A stretch of DNA of 5,216 nucleotides from Spirochaetaceae bacterium (GTDB taxonomy: Bacteria; Spirochaetota; Spirochaetia; DSM-2461). The position numbers and the translations under genes were made by a program. Below, one piece after another: positions 1 through 5,216 of the stretch. The DNA lies in NCBI GenBank assembly GCA_016342385.1, contig JAEINM010000314.1:1-5216 (forward strand), given 5' to 3'. The first letter of the stretch is position 1; each line of letters starts with the position of its first letter. The notes under the pieces are model-generated. The model searched no databases. It was given only the letters and a program-made list of their open reading frames with translations, and was not told the origin of the DNA.

Positions 1-225
1 GGTAATTTCATATAGAGGAATTGTCGAACCAAAACCGGACATGGCTGAAGCGGTCCGGGGAAGAGAGGGGATGTGAGGTTTATAGAGATAGTTTACTAAG
101 CCGCTACAGTCAAATCCCGATGGCGTGGTACCTCCGTACCGATAGGGCGAACCGACCAGGCGAGTCCCTTTCTCTATTATTTCATTCTGAATATCAATGG
201 GAAAACAAAAGACTCCCACCAGAAG
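1..225. other. Unassigned left-edge region, potentially structured on the plus strand
   Basis: I see no convincing gene here. Plus-strand pairings visible by eye are: CCGGAC (35-40) with GTCCGG (53-58); 62-70 with 167-175 (nine pairs, two of them G-U); GGTTTA (77-82) with TAAGCC (97-102, one G-U); GGTAC (127-131) with GTACC (136-140) around a CTCC loop; and TGGGA (198-202) with TCCCA (214-218). The 62-70/167-175 helix would enclose the middle two. One plus-strand frame is open from the left edge to TGA at 74-76 and could be the tail of a gene lying off the window, but 24 codons cannot prove it. Another frame is open from TTG at 21 to TAA at 261-263. It resembles no family I know and runs across the putative terminator. 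I compared the region by memory with RNase P, tmRNA, SRP RNA, T-box, group II domain V and common riboswitches and found no match. Confidence 0.35.
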
Positions 226-255
226 AAAAACAGTACACACCAAAGCTGTTTTTTT
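226..255. terminator. Probable bidirectional terminator
   Basis: AAAAACAG (226-233) pairs with CTGTTTTT (246-253) around a 12-base loop, and the right arm continues as a run of T to 255. Read on the minus strand, the structure starts directly after the TGA stop of the GH57 gene (257-255), giving an A-tract, an 8-bp stem and a final T-run (CTGTTTTT). Read on the plus strand, it would end any transcript entering from the left. The stem is A/T-rich with only two G-C pairs, so it is weak by itself. Its position right at the gene end is the best argument for it. Confidence 0.5.
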
Positions 256-2285
256 CACGATAAACTGCTCCGGTCAATTCTCAGAGTCAGAGACACATTC
301 CAGATTTCATCCTTTAACAACTTAAAAGTCCACCGGGGGACATAGCAGGAACTCTGATAATTCTTTTCAATTCTTCCACTTCCCCTTGAATAGGTATAAA
401 CAGGAAAAGTCCACATTTCCGCTGGTTTTGATAAGAGAAGAGAAACATCGGTCTGATTAAACTGATCATAAGTGAGAAGTTGTTCAACCATTTCATGTTC
501 CACTTTATCTGAAGGGATTTCATCTTTAAATTCATCTTTAATATGGAATATTTTCGCCTTATTATCATCATCATTTTTAAAGGACAGATTAACTTCACTG
601 CCAAAACAGAGCTCTGCCTTATGAAGTGATAGGTTTTTAATCTGATAATCGACATCAATAGATGATCTTTTAAAGGTATACTTTTTCTGAATTTCAATGT
701 TGTATTCATATCCGTCTTTTACGACTGTTCCAATGGCTATGAAGGTGACTTTTCTGTGTTCACGGTCGTAATCCACAGACTCATAATAATCATCGATAAA
801 GGAGCCCTGTTCCGTATATGTCATATTCGAGAAATTTACCACACTCTCATTTTTATCAATAAAATGATCAATAAATGCATGACGTCCATATGAATCATAT
901 CCTGCTTGTGTAATCTCATCATTATGGTAGGGTTCCGGATATCTGGCGAGCGTATTCAGATAATTCCAGCACGAGGAAATATGATCATATTCAAAGAGGA
1001 CCGCCCCTTTTCTGTGCACATAGGCATTTGTCACATGGCCCTGATAGAGGAATTCCTTCTCCCCATCCATATCATAGTCTATAGCACTGAGTGAAGTCTT
1101 AAAAATGCCCTTCTCCCGAGTAATTTTTTCACTATCAATAAGAGCCTTATAGGCATTATGCCGAATACCGGGATTGTAGAGACCTCCCTGATTACCATGC
1201 CAGTAGGCCAGATTACTCTGTCCTTTCCACAGTTCATCTTTTGCGGCTTTTTTCTTGTACTTATCTCCTCTGACCTGACTGGTCAGAATACTGACATGCA
1301 TCATTTTTGAATAGAGGAAATTACTCTCTCTGTATTTACTCAGGAACTGCCGAAAAAAGCCACCATAGATCCATTTGGATTCAATACCCATCTCTGTAAG
1401 ATTAGCTGTTATCTTATCGAATTCCTTCTGTTTCTCTGAAGGCAGAACCCATTTCATTATTTCCCCATAAGAGGTACAGGGAAAATACCCCTTATTGATT
1501 GAATTCTTAGTCTGCCGGACAAAGCGTCCCGGATGGACGAGTTCAATATTCTTTTTATTGTTTTTCAATTCATTGAGAAAACTTTCAAGCCATTGATGAT
1601 TTATAGAGAAAGAATAGCCATTCTCATATCCGATCTGCCTTCCATTGGGAAAAATCACGACTATTTTATTATCACTACTTCTGTCATTACAGATATCTTC
1701 AATTATTTTTCGGGGAACAATTTTTCCAAACCCCGACATAATATTCCGGGAAATGGGGAAAACTGTAACAGTTTTACCCTGGTCTTCCGTTATAATAGGT
1801 TTAAAAAGATCATTTCCAGTATAACCGGCCGCTTCAAAATGCGTGTCATCGAGAAAAGTATAGTCGATTCCGCTGGATCGTAAAACAGAAGCCAAAGAGG
1901 GTTCCCAGATACGTCCGGGTAGCCAGCAGCCTCTTGCTCTCTTTCCAAATGACTTACGTAAATAGGTCGTCATCATTTCGATCTGCCCGATTCTATCCTG
2001 GGCGGGAATCAAAGACAATACAGGTTCATAAAATCCTCCTCCCAGAAGTTCCACCTGTTTTTTATCTACCATTTCATTTAAAACAGTGTTAAATTCCGGA
2101 TGATTTTTTTCGAACCATTCGAGCAGAGGACCCGAATAATAGAGCACCGCAGAGATTTCAGGGAAATTATACAATGTAGTCAGAAAGGGCTTATAGGCTT
2201 TCTGGTAAATGTCTTCAATTTCCTTATCATCAGTGCTTGGAGAAATACTGTTATGTGTCCCAAATATAAGTTTTACTTTCTTCAT
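255..2285 (-). CDS. GH57-type protein (4-alpha-glucanotransferase/alpha-amylase-like) with altered catalytic motifs
   Basis: This 676-residue protein has the length and layout of GH57 4-alpha-glucanotransferases (about 660 residues): an N-terminal GH57 barrel (about 1-290), the central DUF1925-type helical domain (about 300-380) and a C-terminal DUF1926-type beta domain (about 395-670). Family landmarks are GGGFYEP (82-88), a WLxxRxWEP segment (121-129), LDDTHF (145-150), KYRESNF (317-323), YWHGNQGGLY (361-370) and DHFI (473-476). However, the HNHQP motif reads HNSIS (11-15). The position of the glutamate nucleophile (E123 of the Thermococcus litoralis enzyme, as I recall it) is G124. The acid/base region, FHDDGEKFG in that enzyme, reads FPNGRQIG (212-219). 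No secretion signal is seen, so it is probably cytoplasmic. The ATG at 2285 is the only good start: its first residues align with the family, and an in-frame stop lies close upstream. Its Shine-Dalgarno is weak. It lies 71 bases after rnfB and is probably co-transcribed with it. Sure of the family, but it is likely not an active amylase; it may bind glucan or have another role. Confidence 0.9.
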   Translation of the reverse strand: MKKVKLIFGTHNSISPSTDDKEIEDIYQKAYKPFLTTLYNFPEISAVLYYSGPLLEWFEKNHPEFNTVLNEMVDKKQVELLGGGFYEPVLSLIPAQDRIGQIEMMTTYLRKSFGKRARGCWLPGRIWEPSLASVLRSSGIDYTFLDDTHFEAAGYTGNDLFKPIITEDQGKTVTVFPISRNIMSGFGKIVPRKIIEDICNDRSSDNKIVVIFPNGRQIGYENGYSFSINHQWLESFLNELKNNKKNIELVHPGRFVRQTKNSINKGYFPCTSYGEIMKWVLPSEKQKEFDKITANLTEMGIESKWIYGGFFRQFLSKYRESNFLYSKMMHVSILTSQVRGDKYKKKAAKDELWKGQSNLAYWHGNQGGLYNPGIRHNAYKALIDSEKITREKGIFKTSLSAIDYDMDGEKEFLYQGHVTNAYVHRKGAVLFEYDHISSCWNYLNTLARYPEPYHNDEITQAGYDSYGRHAFIDHFIDKNESVVNFSNMTYTEQGSFIDDYYESVDYDREHRKVTFIAIGTVVKDGYEYNIEIQKKYTFKRSSIDVDYQIKNLSLHKAELCFGSEVNLSFKNDDDNKAKIFHIKDEFKDEIPSDKVEHEMVEQLLTYDQFNQTDVSLLLSKPAEMWTFPVYTYSRGSGRIEKNYQSSCYVPRWTFKLLKDEIWNVSLTLRIDRSSLS

Positions 2286-2308
2286 TATCCCGAATTTTTT
2301 ATTACAAC

Positions 2309-2330
2309 GGAGCGGAAACAGATCCGCTCC
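2309..2330 (-). promoter_or_regulatory. 8-bp perfect hairpin in the rnfB to GH57 gap
   Basis: GGAGCGGA (2309-2316) and TCCGCTCC (2323-2330) form a perfect, mostly G-C stem with a six-base loop. On the minus strand it is followed by GTTGTAATAAAAAATT rather than a T-run, so it is not a classical terminator. On the plus strand no T-run follows directly either. In the minus-strand transcript it would lie in the leader of the GH57 gene, 23 bases before the ATG, and its arm hides a GAGGAG sequence that is too far from the ATG to serve as a ribosome site. It may tune message stability, processing or partial read-through between the rnf genes and the downstream gene; which of these is inference. Confidence 0.55.
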
Positions 2331-2331
2331 T

Positions 2332-2345
2332 CGTTATAAATAACG
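2332..2345. promoter_or_regulatory. 14-base palindrome, possible operator or minor promoter element
   Basis: CGTTATAAATAACG is a perfect inverted repeat with 6-base arms and a 2-base centre, lying between the rnfB stop (2357) and the hairpin at 2309-2330. The minus strand contains TATAAC, a fair -10 match, but I find no good -35 box at 16-18 bases. The site could be a dimeric regulator's operator for a GH57-specific promoter, or chance in A/T-rich spacer DNA. Confidence 0.25.
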
Positions 2346-2356
2346 CAAATAGTCAG

Positions 2357-3181
2357 TTATTTTTTATCTTCTAAAGCAAGAATACTGTTAGTTGGACACT
2401 TCTCAACAGCCTCTTTTCGGCCGGGTCCCCTTTGAGTATAACCTACAATTGAAAGATTTTCTGTAATTTTATACCCCGCATCGGGGAATTTTCTGTTACA
2501 GATCTGACACCCGATACATCCTACTTTACATTTGGACTTGGTGTCTTTACCCTTGTCCCGAGAATTACAGGCGACAATGACATCGGCATCTGCCGGTATC
2601 ATTTTAATTACATTTGTAGGACAGACTGCTACGCATTTTTCACAGGAAATACACTTATTTTTATCGATCCAGACAAGATTATCAGAATCATAGAAAATAG
2701 CATCTGTCGGGCAGACCTGCATACAGGAACCTAATCCGAGACAACCGTACTGACAGCTCTTATCTCCACCAAATAGTATAGTCGCAGCATTACAGTTCTG
2801 AAGGCCTTTATAATTATAACGGGTTTCAGCCGTACCTTCACCACCTCTGCAGTGAACCTGAGCCACCAGCTTGGGTCCTGAAGTATCAACTTCAATCCCC
2901 AAAACTTCACCCAGACCTTCAAGACAGATAGAGCCTCCGGGCTTACATTTTGTTATATCAGTATCTGTTCCGGCTGCCAGAGCCTCAGCATAGGGTTCAC
3001 ACCCGGCATAGCCACAGGAGCCGCAGTTTAGTCCCGGGAGGAATCCCCCCAGAGCTTCGACAGTTTTATCTTTTTCCACGCGGAGTTTTTTTGCAGCCAC
3101 AGCCAGTCCCAGCCCCAGCAGGGCACCGACAAAGGACACAGAGATAAAACCGTATATCATTCTCAGTATTAAATCGAGCAT
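2357..3181 (-). CDS. rnfB: Rnf complex iron-sulfur subunit RnfB
   Basis: RnfB is the cytoplasmic Fe-S subunit that accepts electrons from reduced ferredoxin and passes them into the membrane part of the complex. The 274 residues show one N-terminal membrane helix (about 8-30), then a CxxCxxxxC...C cluster site (C53, C56, C61, C79). Family-typical C111 and C130 follow, then a ferredoxin domain with KSCQYGCLGLGSC...CP (C143, C147, C153, C157) and CxxCxxCxxxCP (C177, C180, C183, C187). A third ferredoxin-like module starts at VGCIGCQIC (C222, C225, C228) and ends at KCP (C262). This third module is found in clostridial-type RnfB and is absent from the short proteobacterial form. Here it is half-degenerate: F232 replaces the fourth cysteine of its first motif, and G252, R255 and A258 replace the first three of its second. 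The ATG at 3181 follows AGGA (3190-3187), which overlaps the rnfA stop. It is the last rnf gene of the operon. Family assignment is very secure. Confidence 0.96.
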   Translation of the reverse strand: MLDLILRMIYGFISVSFVGALLGLGLAVAAKKLRVEKDKTVEALGGFLPGLNCGSCGYAGCEPYAEALAAGTDTDITKCKPGGSICLEGLGEVLGIEVDTSGPKLVAQVHCRGGEGTAETRYNYKGLQNCNAATILFGGDKSCQYGCLGLGSCMQVCPTDAIFYDSDNLVWIDKNKCISCEKCVAVCPTNVIKMIPADADVIVACNSRDKGKDTKSKCKVGCIGCQICNRKFPDAGYKITENLSIVGYTQRGPGRKEAVEKCPTNSILALEDKK

Positions 3182-3188
3182 ATCATTC

Positions 3189-3779
3189 CTATCCTATGAG
3201 ATTTGCGAGCAGAGCTCTGTCGAAGGCCATGAAAGCAAGTGCCATCAGACCACCGGAAACAAAGGCGATTGGAGCCCCTTTGAGAAAACGGGGTACATTT
3301 TCCTTATCCAGTTTAACCCGGACAGCCGACATGAGAAAAATAGCCAGAAGGAAACCGATTCCCCCGGCAAATCCCGCCGTAAAGCTTTCCAGAATATTGT
3401 ATTCTTCCCTGACATTAATCAATGCAATACCCATAACAGCACAGTTAGTTGTAATCAGAGGCAGATAAATCCCTAAAGCCTTATATAGAGCAGGAGAAAA
3501 TTTCTGCACTGACATCTCCACAAGTTGAACAAGTGAAGCAATGATTAATATAAAAGCAATTGTCTGAAGGAATTCGAGATTGAGAGGCACCAGTATTCCG
3601 TGATAGATAATCCAGGTGACCAGCGATGCCATGGACATGACAAATGTTACAGCAAATCCCATTCCCACAGCCGAATCCGTATCTTTGGAAACTCCAATAA
3701 AAGGACACAGACCAAGGAACTGACTCAGAATCATATTACTTATAAATACGTAGGTTATTATTATTCCAATATAACTCAC
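3189..3779 (-). CDS. rnfA: Rnf complex membrane subunit RnfA
   Basis: RnfA is an integral membrane subunit homologous to NqrE. With RnfE it forms the core that carries a [2Fe-2S] cluster between the two subunits, in the path from RnfB towards the flavin subunits. The 196 residues contain about six hydrophobic helices. The hallmark FLGLCPFIGVSK places the conserved cysteine at C25, and the second half-motif LITTNCAVMG gives C113; both are expected cluster ligands. The C-terminal GAPIAFVSGGLMALAF segment is also typical. The start is GTG at 3779, giving MSYIGII as in other RnfA proteins, with AAGGAG (3793-3788) eight bases before it inside the last codons of rnfE. Only two bases separate the rnfE stop from this start, so translation is probably coupled. 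Confidence 0.96.
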   Translation of the reverse strand: MSYIGIIITYVFISNMILSQFLGLCPFIGVSKDTDSAVGMGFAVTFVMSMASLVTWIIYHGILVPLNLEFLQTIAFILIIASLVQLVEMSVQKFSPALYKALGIYLPLITTNCAVMGIALINVREEYNILESFTAGFAGGIGFLLAIFLMSAVRVKLDKENVPRFLKGAPIAFVSGGLMALAFMAFDRALLANLIG

Positions 3780-3781
3780 AA

Positions 3782-4408
3782 TCAGTTCTCCTTATTTTTT
3801 TTCTTTATGCTCAGCAGCCAGTTGAAACCGGCCATGAGGAATCCCATGACAAGCAGAGCTCCCGGTGACAGACTGAAAATCCTTGCCGGGGCGTCGTAGA
3901 GCCCGGGGATTCTAATGATTCCCTCGAAGTCTCCCATGGGGAAAAGAGTAATAGTACCCGAGCCAAGAACCTCTCTTACCAGTGAAATTATCAACAGGCC
4001 GACGGTAAAACCGACTCCCATCCCCAGAGCATCGACGATAGAATCTTTTACATTGTTCTTTGATGCAAATGCTTCGGCCCGACCGAGAATAATACAGTTT
4101 ACAACTATCAGTTTTACAAAAACTCCAAGACTCGTTGACAATGCGGGAACAAAGGCCTGCATCAGCAGATCGACTATGGTGACAAAAGAAGCAATAATGA
4201 CAATATACGCTGGTATATGCACTTCATCGGGTATAAAATTCTTTAATAGTGAAACCATGATATTGGAACCGATAAGTACAAATATGACTCCAGCGCCCAT
4301 TCCTATCGCATTGACGACCTGAGTGGAAACAGCCAATGTCGGACAAAGCCCGAGAGCCAGTACAAATATTGGATTTTCTCTAAATAAACCTTTCAGGAAA
4401 TTAAACAT
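3782..4408 (-). CDS. rnfE: Rnf complex membrane subunit RnfE
   Basis: RnfE is the NqrD-type partner of RnfA, an integral membrane protein of about six helices inserted in the opposite orientation. The 208 residues include ALGLCPTLAVST (C22) and VVNCIILGRAEAFA (C105), the two conserved cysteines that pair with those of RnfA around a [2Fe-2S] cluster. NPIFVLALGLCP near the N-terminus and the GRAEAFA motif separate it from RnfA. The C-terminus is a lysine-rich cytoplasmic tail (IKKKNKEN), whose codons also provide the Shine-Dalgarno for rnfA. The ATG at 4408 shares one base with the rnfG TGA stop (TGATG), with GGGAGG (4423-4418) nine bases upstream. Length and start agree with the family. Confidence 0.96.
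   Translation of the reverse strand: MFNFLKGLFRENPIFVLALGLCPTLAVSTQVVNAIGMGAGVIFVLIGSNIMVSLLKNFIPDEVHIPAYIVIIASFVTIVDLLMQAFVPALSTSLGVFVKLIVVNCIILGRAEAFASKNNVKDSIVDALGMGVGFTVGLLIISLVREVLGSGTITLFPMGDFEGIIRIPGLYDAPARIFSLSPGALLVMGFLMAGFNWLLSIKKKNKEN
3788..3793 (-). promoter_or_regulatory. Ribosome binding site deciding the GTG start of rnfA
   Basis: AAGGAG on the minus strand lies eight bases before GTG at 3779-3777 and is made by the NKEN codons that end rnfE. It fixes the non-ATG start, and the resulting N-terminus MSYIGII agrees with the family. Confidence 0.8.
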
Positions 4409-5049
4409 CAGTTTTTTCCTCCCAGTAATTTTACATAATCAGATCCCAAAGCAAGAGCCTTGGAAATTCCATTAAAGGTTATGGTGCTTCCGGAAATGGC
4501 TTCAGCGGCACTGTCGGAAAGAGCCCTTTTGCTCACTGGAACAGGATCTTCAGAGGTGCCTTTTTTCTCAAACATATTGTAATAAAGAGAATCTTCCGCT
4601 TTCTTTCCCAAACCGGGCGTTTCATTATTCTCCATCAGTTTGGCTTTAACAAAAGAACCATCGAGGGAGAATACAGCCAGAAGAATCATTTTTCCGCCGT
4701 AACCGCTCCCTTCCAGCTGAAGTATGTATTTTGTAATCTCACCATTTTTATCCACAGGATAAATAGATGTTATCAACTCTTTTTCATCAAGCTCATCTCC
4801 ACTGCCGATGACACCGTGCTCCATAAGAGAAGCCATAAGTTGATTATGAAGATCATCGCTATTGGCAGGAAGTTGTATTTCCCCCACATGATCACCATCG
4901 GACAGAGCTTTTAAGGCCTTCTCTTTCTCGATTCTCTTTCTCTCGATTATAACAGGCTCTGTTACTATATTTACAATACCCAGAATGAATGCGGCTGCAG
5001 CACAGATCAAGGTCAAGCGGAAGGTCATATCGAGTAGTTTATTTTTCAC
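4408..5049 (-). CDS. rnfG: Rnf complex FMN-binding subunit RnfG
   Basis: RnfG carries a covalently bound FMN attached by the flavin transferase ApbE and sits mostly on the outer face of the membrane. The 213 residues have one N-terminal membrane helix (about 10-32), a charged linker (35-45) and an FMN-binding domain with EGSGYGGKMILLAVF (113-127) and NNETPGLGKKAE (141-152). The attachment segment is ISGSTIT (185-191), with T189 as the expected FMN-bound threonine. The usual pattern Dxx(S/T)GA(T/S) reads EAISGST here, so Asp is Glu183 and Ala is Ser188. The start is GTG at 5049 with AAGGAG (5062-5057) seven bases upstream, and it overlaps the end of rnfD by 11 bases. No apbE lies in the window. 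Confidence 0.95.
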   Translation of the reverse strand: MKNKLLDMTFRLTLICAAAAFILGIVNIVTEPVIIERKRIEKEKALKALSDGDHVGEIQLPANSDDLHNQLMASLMEHGVIGSGDELDEKELITSIYPVDKNGEITKYILQLEGSGYGGKMILLAVFSLDGSFVKAKLMENNETPGLGKKAEDSLYYNMFEKKGTSEDPVPVSKRALSDSAAEAISGSTITFNGISKALALGSDYVKLLGGKN

Positions 5050-5216
5050 TGTTCTGCTCCTTCATCTCTGATTTACCGAATTGTTTTATCTTTGTGTAAC
5101 GGTCAATTACAGGAACAAACATGTTCATAACAATAATGGAAAGCGAGACGGCTTCCGGAAGGGACCCGAATATTCTTATGAGAAAAGTCAAAAATCCGCA
5201 ACCAAGACCGAAAATA
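5039..5216 (-). CDS. rnfD: Rnf complex membrane subunit RnfD, C-terminal fragment
   Basis: A minus-strand frame is open from the right edge (first full codon at 5215-5213) to TAA at 5041-5039, giving 58 residues. It starts IFGLGCGFLTFLIRIFGSLP, continues with a hydrophobic helix EAVSLSIIVMNMFVPVIDRY and ends in a charged tail (TKIKQFGKSEMKEQNSEK). The glycine-rich turn, the phrase F.S.PEAVSLSIIVMNMFVPVID and the following charged tail match the last two helices of RnfD/NqrB-type proteins, where the wording 'PEG.SYAILLMNALVPLID' is usual. Its position immediately before rnfG is the standard rnfC-D-G-E-A-B order. The covalent FMN site of RnfD lies in the part beyond the window. The reading frame is cut by the window edge, not broken. 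Confidence 0.85.
   Translation of the reverse strand, partial: IFGLGCGFLTFLIRIFGSLPEAVSLSIIVMNMFVPVIDRYTKIKQFGKSEMKEQNSEK
5057..5062 (-). promoter_or_regulatory. Ribosome binding site deciding the GTG start of rnfG
   Basis: AAGGAG on the minus strand lies seven bases before GTG at 5049-5047, within the last codons of rnfD. It supports the GTG start over ATG at 5028-5026, seven codons downstream, which has no such site and would trim the N-terminal tail before the membrane helix. Confidence 0.75.

Noticed and set aside
35..58. Hairpin considered as group II intron domain V
   Set aside because: The 24-base stem lacks the AGC triad, the two-base bulge and the GNRA loop of domain V.
121..141. 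GCGTGGTACC resembles the T-box antiterminator sequence
   Set aside because: The T-box core GGTGGTACCGCG is not matched, no specifier stem is visible, and no plus-strand gene lies downstream.
21..263. Plus-strand open frame of 80 codons starting on TTG
   Set aside because: It has no Shine-Dalgarno of note, no recognisable family or domain, runs through the probable terminator and ends inside the GH57 gene. A chance open frame is more likely.
314..709. Second minus-strand frame inside the GH57 gene, checked as a sign of frameshift
   Set aside because: The main frame carries the DUF1926-type C-terminal domain without interruption to 255, so the alternative frame is a shadow.
1533..1883. Plus-strand open frames within the GH57 gene (also 906-1094 and 2100-2339)
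   Set aside because: They are antisense shadows of a strongly supported coding frame and resemble no protein family.
2309..2330. Hairpin as the intrinsic terminator of the rnf operon
   Set aside because: No T-run follows on the minus strand; the following bases are GTTGTAATAAAAAA.
1..5216. CRISPR array, tRNA genes, insertion sequence ends or long direct repeats
   Set aside because: No regularly spaced repeats, cloverleaf, transposase or matching terminal repeats were seen.

Overview
The window carries the 3' part of an rnf operon on the minus strand, rnfD(partial)-rnfG-rnfE-rnfA-rnfB, followed 71 bases downstream by a glycoside hydrolase family 57 (GH57)-type protein on the same strand. Rnf is a membrane complex that couples ferredoxin:NAD+ electron transfer to Na+ or H+ movement. 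The order D-G-E-A-B and the long RnfB with a third ferredoxin-like module are typical of anaerobes such as clostridia, Thermotogae, Bacteroidetes and spirochaetes rather than the proteobacterial rsx/rnf layout. With moderate GC and the GH57 partner, an anaerobic or fermentative bacterium, perhaps a spirochaete, is my best guess. No marker gene here proves it.

Layout, right to left in transcription order. Bases 5216-5039 hold the last 58 codons of rnfD. rnfG starts on GTG inside rnfD (11-base overlap). rnfE starts on ATG sharing one base with the rnfG stop. rnfA starts on GTG two bases after the rnfE stop. rnfB starts on ATG seven bases after the rnfA stop. The four internal genes have recognisable Shine-Dalgarno sequences inside or overlapping the preceding gene, so this looks like one translationally coupled transcript whose promoter and rnfC lie off the right edge. 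The short rnfB-GH57 gap holds an 8-bp perfect hairpin and a 14-base palindrome. The GH57 gene ends at 255, right on an A/T-type stem with a T-run that could stop transcription from both sides.

The left 250 bases have no convincing gene. They are richer in G+C than the neighbouring gene end and can fold into several helices on the plus strand. I could not assign them to a known RNA or mobile element.

Two observations stand out. The GH57 protein keeps the full three-part architecture of a 4-alpha-glucanotransferase, but both catalytic positions and the HNHQP motif are replaced, so it is probably a non-catalytic or repurposed member. In RnfB, the third ferredoxin module has lost exactly the four cysteines expected to bind one of its two clusters while keeping the four for the other: a clean, partner-wise loss of a single [4Fe-4S] centre.
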